Positions 1 through 7,522 of a stretch of 64,000 bases of DNA are shown here, piece by piece. Origin of the DNA: JAJTFW01 sp046330075 (lineage in GTDB: Bacteria > Bacteroidota > Bacteroidia > AKYH767-A > OLB10). Below the pieces are notes generated by a model. The model did no database searches. It was not told where the DNA came from and saw only the letters and a program-made list of their open reading frames with translations. Where the stretch lies: positions 22,992 to 86,991 of the forward strand of contig JAXLTL010000013.1 of the NCBI GenBank assembly GCA_046330075.1. Direction: 5' to 3'. Numbering within the stretch: position 1 is the stretch's first letter; every line of letters starts with the position of its first letter. A program made the translations under genes and the position numbers.

Positions 1-1
1 T

Positions 2-697
2 TATTATAAAACGGTTTGGTTCTTTTTCAGCGTTGTATTGGTTCTTGCTATGATCATTAATGCCGTAATTACAGTACGGATCCGTCAGCTGGAAAAGGTG
101 CAACAGATCAGGAATAAAATTGCCAGCGATCTTCATGATGAAGTGGGTTCCGCGCTCAGCAGTATTCGGTTGTATTCCGGATTCATGCAAACAGAAACCT
201 CGGTACAACCACAGATACGGGAGGTGCTCAGTAAAATCGAGAATACTTCACGCGAGTCACTGGAAAATATGAGTGATATCGTATGGAGTATCAATGCAAA
301 AAATGATAAGCTGGAGAAGGTAATTGCACGAATGAGGCAGTTCAGCGATGCGATCCTTCCTCAGTTAGGGATGAAGCCGTTATATGATCTGCATGCTGAA
401 AATATCAATATCAGCATGGAGTCGCGCCGGCAATTATATCTGTTTTATAAAGAAGCAATTACTAATATTGCAAAATATTCGGAAGCAACAGAAGTTCGTA
501 TCGTCCTGCAGCGGAAGGGCAGCGAATGGGAACTTGAAATTTGTGACAATGGTATAGGCTTTGAAAGGGAAGGAGTCAGCCATGGTAACGGGTTGCAGAA
601 TATGGAGGAACGGGCATTGCTCATGGGTGGCTCAGCTGAAGTGAAGTCCACTCCAGGGGAGGGTACCTGTGTAAAACTCCGATTCCGCACTACCTGA
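2..697 (+). CDS. Sensor histidine kinase, C-terminal part (5' truncated)
   Basis: The frame is open from the first bases of the window, so the true start lies upstream. The visible part begins with one membrane helix (about 20 hydrophobic residues), then a short linker, a HisKA_3 dimerisation/phosphoacceptor segment (motif ASDLHDEVG, phosphoacceptor His) and a HATPase_c domain with an N-box (KEAITNIAKYS) and the G motifs CDNGIGF and GNGLQNM. This is the NarX/LiaS-like class that phosphorylates LuxR-type regulators. The residues just before the helix (YYKTVWFFF) resemble the end of a Y_Y_Y domain, so the missing part may be a periplasmic propeller sensor; that is inference. It sits 46 bp before a LuxR response regulator, its probable partner. 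Confidence 0.9.
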   Translation, partial: YYKTVWFFFSVVLVLAMIINAVITVRIRQLEKVQQIRNKIASDLHDEVGSALSSIRLYSGFMQTETSVQPQIREVLSKIENTSRESLENMSDIVWSINAKNDKLEKVIARMRQFSDAILPQLGMKPLYDLHAENINISMESRRQLYLFYKEAITNIAKYSEATEVRIVLQRKGSEWELEICDNGIGFEREGVSHGNGLQNMEERALLMGGSAEVKSTPGEGTCVKLRFRTT

Positions 698-743
698 TTT
701 GGTAGTGGTATTTAATTGCATTGCCGGGAAATTTGTAAAACCT

Positions 744-1388
744 ATGGAAGGAAATATTAAAGTTTGCATTTTCGAGGATAACAAGCACCTGCGGGAATCC
801 TTAGGATTTATCATTCAGAATGCGGAAGGTTTCGCCTTGGCCGGAGCCTTTGCAGATGCCAGAAATGTGGTGGAGGATACCAGATCCTGTAATCCGGATG
901 TCGTATTGATGGACATTCAGATGCCCCAGATTTCGGGAATCGATGCTGTACTCCTGTTACGGAATGAATTTCCGGGAATCAGGATTGTCATGCAGACGGT
1001 TTTCGAAGATGAGGATTCCATCTTCAGAGCAATATGTAACGGCGCATCAGGCTATATTCTGAAAACAACTCCGCTTGAACGGTACCTGGAAGTGATACGG
1101 GAAGCCTACAATGGTGGTGCGCCATTAACCTCTAGCGTAGCCATGAAAGTGCTGGCGACTTTTCAGCGAACAGAACCTGTGAAGGCCAAGGATTATGAGC
1201 CGCTCACAGTAAAGGAAAAAAATGTGTTGTTATGCCTCGTCAATGGCATGAGTTATAAAATGATCGCCGATCATTGTTCGATCTCCTATGATACAGTACG
1301 TTTCCATATGAAAAATATTTATGGCAAACTGCATGTAGCCAGTATGACCGAAGCGGTCGCCAAAGCGATCCAGCAGAAGATCGTATAG
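744..1388 (+). CDS. LuxR-family response regulator (REC-HTH)
   Basis: A 214-residue cytoplasmic DNA-binding response regulator. The REC domain has the acidic pair E11/D12, phosphoacceptor D57 (in VLMDIQMP) and the conserved Lys in GYILKTTP. The C-terminal LuxR/FixJ helix-turn-helix starts at LTVKEKNVLLCLVNG and contains the recognition-helix region YDTVRFHMKNIYGKL. I chose ATG at 744 because the protein then begins directly at the first REC strand (MEGNIKVCIFEDN); an in-frame TTG at 699 would add 15 residues that do not resemble the family. It follows the kinase gene and is probably co-transcribed with it. The stop codon directly abuts the stop codon of the convergent next gene. Confidence 0.92.
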   Translation: MEGNIKVCIFEDNKHLRESLGFIIQNAEGFALAGAFADARNVVEDTRSCNPDVVLMDIQMPQISGIDAVLLLRNEFPGIRIVMQTVFEDEDSIFRAICNGASGYILKTTPLERYLEVIREAYNGGAPLTSSVAMKVLATFQRTEPVKAKDYEPLTVKEKNVLLCLVNGMSYKMIADHCSISYDTVRFHMKNIYGKLHVASMTEAVAKAIQQKIV

Positions 1389-1793
1389 TTATACTGTTTC
1401 CTTTTCCAGAATAGATCTGATGTCCGGCAGGAAATAACGGTTGCTCTTCATGATTTTGCCGTCTTCGCGGTAAATCGGTTTTCCGTTTTCATCCAGCTTG
1501 CTCATGTTACTACGATGAATCTCTTCGAAGACCTCTACAATTTTATGCTGCAAGCCATGCGCAATGATGGTTCCGCAAAGAATGTAGAGTTTATCTCCTA
1601 AGGCATCGGCTACCTGTGTCAGATCGCCGGCTTTGGCGGCTTCCAGGTATTCATCATTCTCTTCGGCCATTAACCGGTGCCGCAATTCAATGATGCGGTC
1701 GCTGATATCAGTTTTTGGTGTTTCATGGTAGTCAAGACCAAAAACTTCATGAAATTCTTTTACTGAGTTGAGGATGTTGTGGAAGTCTGACAT
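1389..1793 (-). CDS. MazG-like / PRA-PH-fold nucleoside triphosphate pyrophosphohydrolase
   Basis: A 134-residue all-alpha protein. Metal-binding acidic residues typical of the MazG/PRA-PH fold are visible: an ExxE-type helix (MAEENDEYLEA) and a later DALGDKLY helix. Members of this superfamily hydrolyse (d)NTPs or related compounds to the monophosphate and pyrophosphate; the substrate here cannot be read from sequence. The C-terminal segment (DENGKPIYREDGKIMKS) occurs in phage- and bacteria-encoded members of this subgroup. Start at 1793 (MSDFHN) fits the family; a longer frame to 1865 adds basic non-conserved residues. A box CGAATGTA (1814-1821; TACATTCG on this strand) lies 20 nt upstream and could be the -7 promoter element. 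Confidence 0.8.
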   Translation of the reverse strand: MSDFHNILNSVKEFHEVFGLDYHETPKTDISDRIIELRHRLMAEENDEYLEAAKAGDLTQVADALGDKLYILCGTIIAHGLQHKIVEVFEEIHRSNMSKLDENGKPIYREDGKIMKSNRYFLPDIRSILEKETV

Positions 1794-1868
1794 GTGATGA
1801 TGTTTGTTTCCACGAATGTACAATGAGGTTTTGAAGCCAGAAAGGCTCCGCCGAGGTCGGTTCAAAAA

Positions 1869-2357
1869 TTATTGTTGTCCCATCTTTCTGCGGATGCGTT
1901 CCTGATCCTGCAGGCATTGTTGGGTCATCTCATCGTTCAGGGTGAACATGAGTGCTTTAGCATTGTATTCAAGGGCATCATCCCATTTGGACTGGCGTTC
2001 ATACAGCTGCGAAAATATCCTGAAAATTTTATCTTTTTCAACACCCGGCACTTCCAGTGCACGGTTCAGAATCGCAACGGTTTCGGTGGCTTTGTCAAGT
2101 CGTAGTAACAACTCGCCATAGTCAACATATAACTCCGGATCAGCGGGAGCATTGCGCATAGCAGTGCGAAAAGCTTCTTCGGCTGCTGTGAAATCATTCA
2201 GGTAACGAAAAAGAATCCGTCCGTAGAGGGCTTGCGCTCGTCCATGATCAGCCTGGCGTCCCAACAGCAATTGTAATTCCGACAATGCAGCTCCCGTCCG
2301 GCCCTGGGCCAGATGTTCCTGAATCTGAAGGAGTGCGAGTGCGTGTGTGTCGGCCAT
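1869..2357 (-). CDS. Tetratricopeptide repeat protein
   Basis: A 162-residue protein made almost entirely of about four TPR-like helical pairs (for example QALYGRILFRYLNDFTAAEEAFRTA, then YVDYGELLLRLDKATETVAILNRAL with Gly/Ala/Pro at TPR positions). There is no signal peptide, so it is probably a cytoplasmic scaffold; partner unknown. It lies 75 bp upstream of the MazG-like gene on the same strand and may share its transcript. The 206 bp upstream, before the divergent lipoprotein gene, show no further gene. Confidence 0.75.
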   Translation of the reverse strand: MADTHALALLQIQEHLAQGRTGAALSELQLLLGRQADHGRAQALYGRILFRYLNDFTAAEEAFRTAMRNAPADPELYVDYGELLLRLDKATETVAILNRALEVPGVEKDKIFRIFSQLYERQSKWDDALEYNAKALMFTLNDEMTQQCLQDQERIRRKMGQQ

Positions 2358-2563
2358 GCCGTGGAGAGAACCTATTACTCCGGGAACAAATTTGGGGCTT
2401 TGGGGAGGTTTTCGGGCCCTGAAGATGGTGAAAAAGGGTCAATTTCGGGTGAAAATCAGGTGCGGACGGGCGAAAAAGCCGGTGCGGATGCCAGGGCTGT
2501 GGTTTTAGGGAATCCTATAACAGATTCGCCTTAGGTGTTTTTCTATGGAAATTCACTTTCTTT

Positions 2564-4690
2564 ATGTCATTCAGGAAACCAGAAGTGACCATGACATTTA
2601 CGCCTAAAATACATCTGACTGATATCCTGCTTTTTCTCATTATCGTTTTGAATTGTGGATGTAACGACACCAATAATCAGGGGGGCAAAATTTCGAAAGA
2701 TGTTTTAGTCGACCCGTCAGATCCATTCCGCGCTACCATGGTTCGCGGAGAAACCCATCTCATTGACCCTACAGAACCAACTGTTATTACAGGCAGTAAG
2801 GGTACCCGGTTTGTGATTCCGGAAGGTTGTTTTATATCAGCTTCCGGCAAAAAAGTGAAGGACCTTGTTGAAGTTACCATCGCGGAAGCGTTGTCAACGG
2901 AGGAACAGTTGCTGTCAGGATTAAATACAGGAAATTCCAATGCAGTGATGGGGTCAGAGGGGGCAGTGTATATTTCTGCAAAGGCTAACGGTGAGGCCTT
3001 GCAGATAAACAAAGAAAAGCCGGTCTTGATCCAGGTATTGGCAACCTTGCCGAAGGCAGATGTGATGGCGATGAAGGGCGTACGGAAGTCCGATGGAAGT
3101 ATGGTATGGACGAATCCTGTGCCGGCACAAGTGTTTCTGGAAAATGTAGACCCTTCGTTGATGCATTTTCTTCCGGATAGTTTTGAACTGGCCGTTCAGG
3201 CCGGCATGCCATTCCGTAATCATTCAGTTGCTTCTCCTGCACTCGCCGACAGTCTGTATTATTCATTTGCGGCTTCTGATCAAACGGAAACACCATCGGT
3301 GATTGACGGAGAGAAGCTGAATGAACCTTACTATCATCCTGACAAGAAGATTGTGGACGGAAAATACACAGCCTCTTCTTATTATTATGAACGTAGCAAT
3401 AAAGATAGTCTTTCTGATTCATCCGGTACACGTTATGGTTCAGGAATTGATCCTGCACTGATAAAAATGATCAGATCACCAAAATACCATCAGTCATTTA
3501 TTTTTACCAGCGCCTTCGACGAACGGTTGAGGATGATCTTTAAATCCTGCAATAATAAAATTCTCGAAGTGTATCTGCAGCACCTTACGGAGCCCCTTTA
3601 TATTTCAGATAGCATTGCAGCAACCTTAACCAATGATCCCGTTGTTAAAGATGCCTTTATGAGATTTGCTGCCCTGAAACTGACGAATGTAAAGGAGGCA
3701 GGCCGGTACGCATCGCTGTTACGCAAGGGTTATCAGGATGAATGGCAGAAACTGAAGAAGGAACTGGAAGAAGTGAAGAGAAAAGTCAGTCAGGCAATGG
3801 CAGAAGAACGGGCAGAAGCCGGAAAACTACAGGAGAAATACAGAGAACTCTTATTACAGCGTGAATCTTTCAGGATGGAGAAGTATAACTGTGAATGGAC
3901 GGATACCGGCTGGGTGAATTTATTTCATCGTCCACCTAACGTTTTCGAATATCCGATAAGCGTACATGTTGAAGACGGAGCCACCTACGACCGGCTATAT
4001 GTATATACGTTACTTGCAGATTTAAAGAGTATCGGAAGACTCAATTCGGAAGATCAGCAATTGTATTATTTCGGTGACATCAGGAAAAAGCTGATGCCCA
4101 TTCCTGAACATGAAAGATGTTTTCTTATTGCGGTAGGTTATAAAGGGAAGAAACTTTATCAGGGATTTTCCCCGATAGATCAGCATCATGCCACTGATCT
4201 TAAATTGGTGATGAATAGTTCAACAGAAAAGGACCTGAGATATCTGCTGCATCAATTTGGAAATTTCAGCCATGAGAACAGTATATTGGTTGACCTGAAT
4301 TATATGCGTAAATTTTCAGAGCTGAAGAAATCGCAAGATCAGCGACGATCCGAAACGTTATTTACCGAAAGCCTCCGGCGATATGTATTTCCCTGTGCTT
4401 CCGGTGGTGTACTCACAGAGGGAAGACAGTTGTTCAGAAGTAATTGTGCGGCCTGCCACAGCGAAGGTACCATAACCCTTGTCGGCCCCGGACTATCCGG
4501 TGCTACCGAACGTTATTCACGTACCTGGCTGTATCAATGGACACGCGAAGCGATGAACATGATAGCCTCGGGCGATGAAACCGCGGTTGCCATCTACAAT
4601 CGTTATAAAAAGGTTGGACATCCGGGATATCGCTTTACGGATAGTCAAATCAATGCCATCTACAGTTATATCGACTCCATCAGGCGGTAA
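2564..4690 (+). CDS. Lipoprotein with a C-terminal cytochrome c domain
   Basis: A 708-residue protein. The N-terminus has a hydrophobic stretch ending in a lipobox-like LNCGC, so it is probably a lipid-anchored exported protein; ATG at 2591 (MTFTPKIHL) is an alternative start giving a more typical signal peptide. Residues about 60-220 look like a beta-rich domain seen in Bacteroidota lipoproteins (GTRFVIPEGCF). Residues about 405-445 form a strongly charged coiled coil (EWQKLKKELEEVKRKV). The last 85 residues are a class I c-type cytochrome: CAACH at 628-632, then VGPGLSG and a Met-containing helix (REAMNMIASG) that could give the axial ligand. The heme domain implies an electron-transfer or redox-sensing role; partner not identifiable from neighbours. 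Confidence 0.8.
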   Translation: MSFRKPEVTMTFTPKIHLTDILLFLIIVLNCGCNDTNNQGGKISKDVLVDPSDPFRATMVRGETHLIDPTEPTVITGSKGTRFVIPEGCFISASGKKVKDLVEVTIAEALSTEEQLLSGLNTGNSNAVMGSEGAVYISAKANGEALQINKEKPVLIQVLATLPKADVMAMKGVRKSDGSMVWTNPVPAQVFLENVDPSLMHFLPDSFELAVQAGMPFRNHSVASPALADSLYYSFAASDQTETPSVIDGEKLNEPYYHPDKKIVDGKYTASSYYYERSNKDSLSDSSGTRYGSGIDPALIKMIRSPKYHQSFIFTSAFDERLRMIFKSCNNKILEVYLQHLTEPLYISDSIAATLTNDPVVKDAFMRFAALKLTNVKEAGRYASLLRKGYQDEWQKLKKELEEVKRKVSQAMAEERAEAGKLQEKYRELLLQRESFRMEKYNCEWTDTGWVNLFHRPPNVFEYPISVHVEDGATYDRLYVYTLLADLKSIGRLNSEDQQLYYFGDIRKKLMPIPEHERCFLIAVGYKGKKLYQGFSPIDQHHATDLKLVMNSSTEKDLRYLLHQFGNFSHENSILVDLNYMRKFSELKKSQDQRRSETLFTESLRRYVFPCASGGVLTEGRQLFRSNCAACHSEGTITLVGPGLSGATERYSRTWLYQWTREAMNMIASGDETAVAIYNRYKKVGHPGYRFTDSQINAIYSYIDSIRR

Positions 4691-4729
4691 AAGTAATTTT
4701 TAATGATGCGATGGCCAATCAATCAGAGT

Positions 4730-7423
4730 TTAATCGCGATCCACTGTAAACAGGAGCGAGCTTTGAAACCCGCCGTCGTAAGTAGTTTGCATGAAATAAA
4801 TGCCATCTGATAGTTCGGAAATGCTTATGCTGAATTCAGTTTTATCTTGAACCTTCGTTTGTTTTATCATTCGACCTGAAAGATCAGTGATACTACACCG
4901 TTTTGCTTCAGGGTTACGAGGATCAAATCGTATGTGAACCTGATCCTTCGCCGGATTCGGATACAGTATTGCCGGGTAGAGATTCTGTTCACCAAGTCCG
5001 ACACCACTCACCGGATGATAGAAAACGGTTGTTGCCGTATTGGTCAGGACAACCGGATTATAGTCGAAATAGATACCTGCAGTATTTTTAATGGTATCAG
5101 ACAACGATAAAGTTGATACCGGTTGTATGCGATATAAAACATAGCCATGGCTTTCCGGTTCGTTATGATTGGAATCCGGTAGCTCAATCTCATCAAACGT
5201 AAATTCCACCAGTCGGGTAGACGGGTCGTAGTGAATTTCCATCGGATGTGAAGAAGACAAAATTTCCAGACTCGTATCGATTAACGTGAAGGGAAGCGTG
5301 TTTTTGATGTTCACATAGAATGCGGTATCGTTACCTGTATTTTGAAAACGGATCAGATAGGTAAGCGCAGGCGGTTGTGTAATCAATGAATCCGGAATGG
5401 AGTCAAGGCTCGGAGTAATGTCATTCGGATCATTCGATCCGGTAGTGTGTATTTCCCAGGTCGCACTGTTGTTGAAAGGGTTGATGTCATAGGATGACAA
5501 TGTTTCAACGTATGCAAAATTATGCAGGTGTTCACCCACTGGTGTTGAGGTGTCGACTGTAAACGTTAATAAGATGGATTGGCTTTGAAAAGGTAAAATG
5601 GTGGCGGGTGACCAGGTTATCGTATCTCCACTAATCGCAGATGGTGTGATGCTTGCAACAGGGTTCAGTAAATTAGGATCATCAATAAAATGAATAACAG
5701 GAATAGCCGGAATAAAGCCTTGGTTCGTATATTGAATAAGAAACTTAGCGTCTTGCCCGGCTCTGAAGGGGCCAATTGGAATGAGTTCAAGGCTAAGATC
5801 GGAGATCGTATCATTGGGTACATACCCAAATGAAATATTACTGATCGTTGAGTTAGGCTGAACAATCTGAACCGTGTCGCTGGAAGGCTGGCAGTCAAAG
5901 TAGGTCAGAAAATTCGGTTCAATAATAAAGGTACCGGTATCAATTACGTTGTAAAGGTAACGTCCGTAGTAATTTGAAAAAGCAAAACCATTGCCGTTAT
6001 TAATAGTGACGCGATGGTACTTTACGGGGACTTCATTTGAATCCCAAATCATATTACTATCAAGATCATACCAAAGGCTTCCTTCAACCCGGCTGAAATT
6101 TTCCTGCAGATACCCTGAGGCCAGCCAAAAATCCATATCTCCTTTACACCCTTCATTTTTATCTGCGCTGTTGGGAGAGTCAGATGACATCAGAAAGTGC
6201 ATACCTGATGAATCTGCAAAAGCGCTCGTTAAGATATCGTTTTCACTGCCACCCAGTGAACTCTGATAAATTTCCTGAAGCAAATAATCGGCACATATCA
6301 ACCAGGTGTCTTTCATACCTTTTGAAGGCGACACATTTACTCCACTTCCATTGGCAGACGATATTCCTGTGATATATATCTTCCCCAGGTGTTCGAAAGT
6401 TCTTGCATTCTGATCAGGTAAATTTGTTCCCCAGAGACTTTGCCATAGCACTACTCCGCTGGTGTTGACCCTGAGGGCCCAAATGTCTATATCTCCAAAA
6501 CTGTTTATGGTTTTTACACCGCTTACCGGGGAGTTTGATTCTCCAGTAAACAGGAAACTGCCGTCCGGCATAAATACAGCTGATTTAGCTTCATCATTCA
6601 GTGAACCTCCATAACAAAATTGCCCCAGCAAAGTACCTGTAGAGGAAATCCGCACAATCCAGAAATCATTCTGCCCATAGCCAGCTGAGGTTTTGTCACT
6701 ACTAACCGGACTTGCAGAACTTCCGGTAATCAGAATTGAATTATCCGGAAGCTCCAACAGCGTAGAAGGCTTATCAGCATTAGAACCGCCGATGGTGTTC
6801 TGCCAGATTATATTTCCTGCTGTATCAAGTTTTAATATCCAGAAATCAAATCCACCTTTCGTGTTTTCATTTTTAATAAGGTTATTGGGGGAGTTTGAGT
6901 ATCCTCCTATCACTATTTTTCCGTCATAACTGATCATAGCGCAGGTCAGGTAATCCAAAAATGAACTTCCCAGCGTCTTATCCCAGATTTTGTTACCAGC
7001 CGAATCGATGCGAACAATCCAGTAGTCTGAAAATCCATAGCCCTGTTCGGTTTTATCACCGCTAATGCCTGACGAAGAATACCCGGCTATTACAAAACTT
7101 CCATCCTGAAGCGACAAAATAGATTTACAGATTTCTTCATCGTTTCCGCCAAATGTTTTATCCCATAAAATATTGCCGGAACTATCCGTGCGGATGACCC
7201 AATAATCGGAGCTGCCCCGGCAGGCTTCTGTTTTATCACCTGATATTCCTGATGTGCTGGTTCCGGCTATGACCCAACCTCCGTCAGTAGTTTTTACCAT
7301 TCCGGATGCAAGATCAGCAAGGCTTCCACCTATCGTTTTTTGCTTATTAAGTATAATTTGTCCTTCTGCAGTAGTTGCAGTGAAAGACAGAAAAAGGAGA
7401 ATGGTGATACAAATTTTATACAT
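4730..7423 (-). CDS. T9SS-sorted secreted protein with propeller-like repeats
   Basis: An 897-residue protein with a signal peptide (hydrophobic core, cleavage near TTAEG). Residues about 28-430 hold six to seven repeats of about 60 residues with the signature DYWVIRTDSSGNILWDKTFGG and TSxxGISGDKTE, as in repeats predicted to form beta-propellers. A short SdrD-like beta segment follows (LWYDLDSNMIWDSNEV), then a beta-sandwich region (about 540-810) ending in IYFDYNPVVLTNTATTVF, a motif common just before T9SS signals. The last 80 residues are a type A T9SS sorting domain (LYPNPAKDQVHIRF ... LSDGIYFMQTTYDGG). It is therefore predicted to be exported by Sec and then T9SS. TAACTTTA (7444-7451 on this strand) lies 20 nt upstream as a possible -7 box. 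No catalytic motif seen. Confidence 0.85.
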   Translation of the reverse strand: MYKICITILLFLSFTATTAEGQIILNKQKTIGGSLADLASGMVKTTDGGWVIAGTSTSGISGDKTEACRGSSDYWVIRTDSSGNILWDKTFGGNDEEICKSILSLQDGSFVIAGYSSSGISGDKTEQGYGFSDYWIVRIDSAGNKIWDKTLGSSFLDYLTCAMISYDGKIVIGGYSNSPNNLIKNENTKGGFDFWILKLDTAGNIIWQNTIGGSNADKPSTLLELPDNSILITGSSASPVSSDKTSAGYGQNDFWIVRISSTGTLLGQFCYGGSLNDEAKSAVFMPDGSFLFTGESNSPVSGVKTINSFGDIDIWALRVNTSGVVLWQSLWGTNLPDQNARTFEHLGKIYITGISSANGSGVNVSPSKGMKDTWLICADYLLQEIYQSSLGGSENDILTSAFADSSGMHFLMSSDSPNSADKNEGCKGDMDFWLASGYLQENFSRVEGSLWYDLDSNMIWDSNEVPVKYHRVTINNGNGFAFSNYYGRYLYNVIDTGTFIIEPNFLTYFDCQPSSDTVQIVQPNSTISNISFGYVPNDTISDLSLELIPIGPFRAGQDAKFLIQYTNQGFIPAIPVIHFIDDPNLLNPVASITPSAISGDTITWSPATILPFQSQSILLTFTVDTSTPVGEHLHNFAYVETLSSYDINPFNNSATWEIHTTGSNDPNDITPSLDSIPDSLITQPPALTYLIRFQNTGNDTAFYVNIKNTLPFTLIDTSLEILSSSHPMEIHYDPSTRLVEFTFDEIELPDSNHNEPESHGYVLYRIQPVSTLSLSDTIKNTAGIYFDYNPVVLTNTATTVFYHPVSGVGLGEQNLYPAILYPNPAKDQVHIRFDPRNPEAKRCSITDLSGRMIKQTKVQDKTEFSISISELSDGIYFMQTTYDGGFQSSLLFTVDRD

Positions 7424-7522
7424 CCGAATTGAAATTACTCAGGTAAAGTTATAATTATTTGTGTTACTTTAGCAATTATCAGATAAAATTTTGTGGGTCG
7501 CAATATACTCTGATTGTAACCG

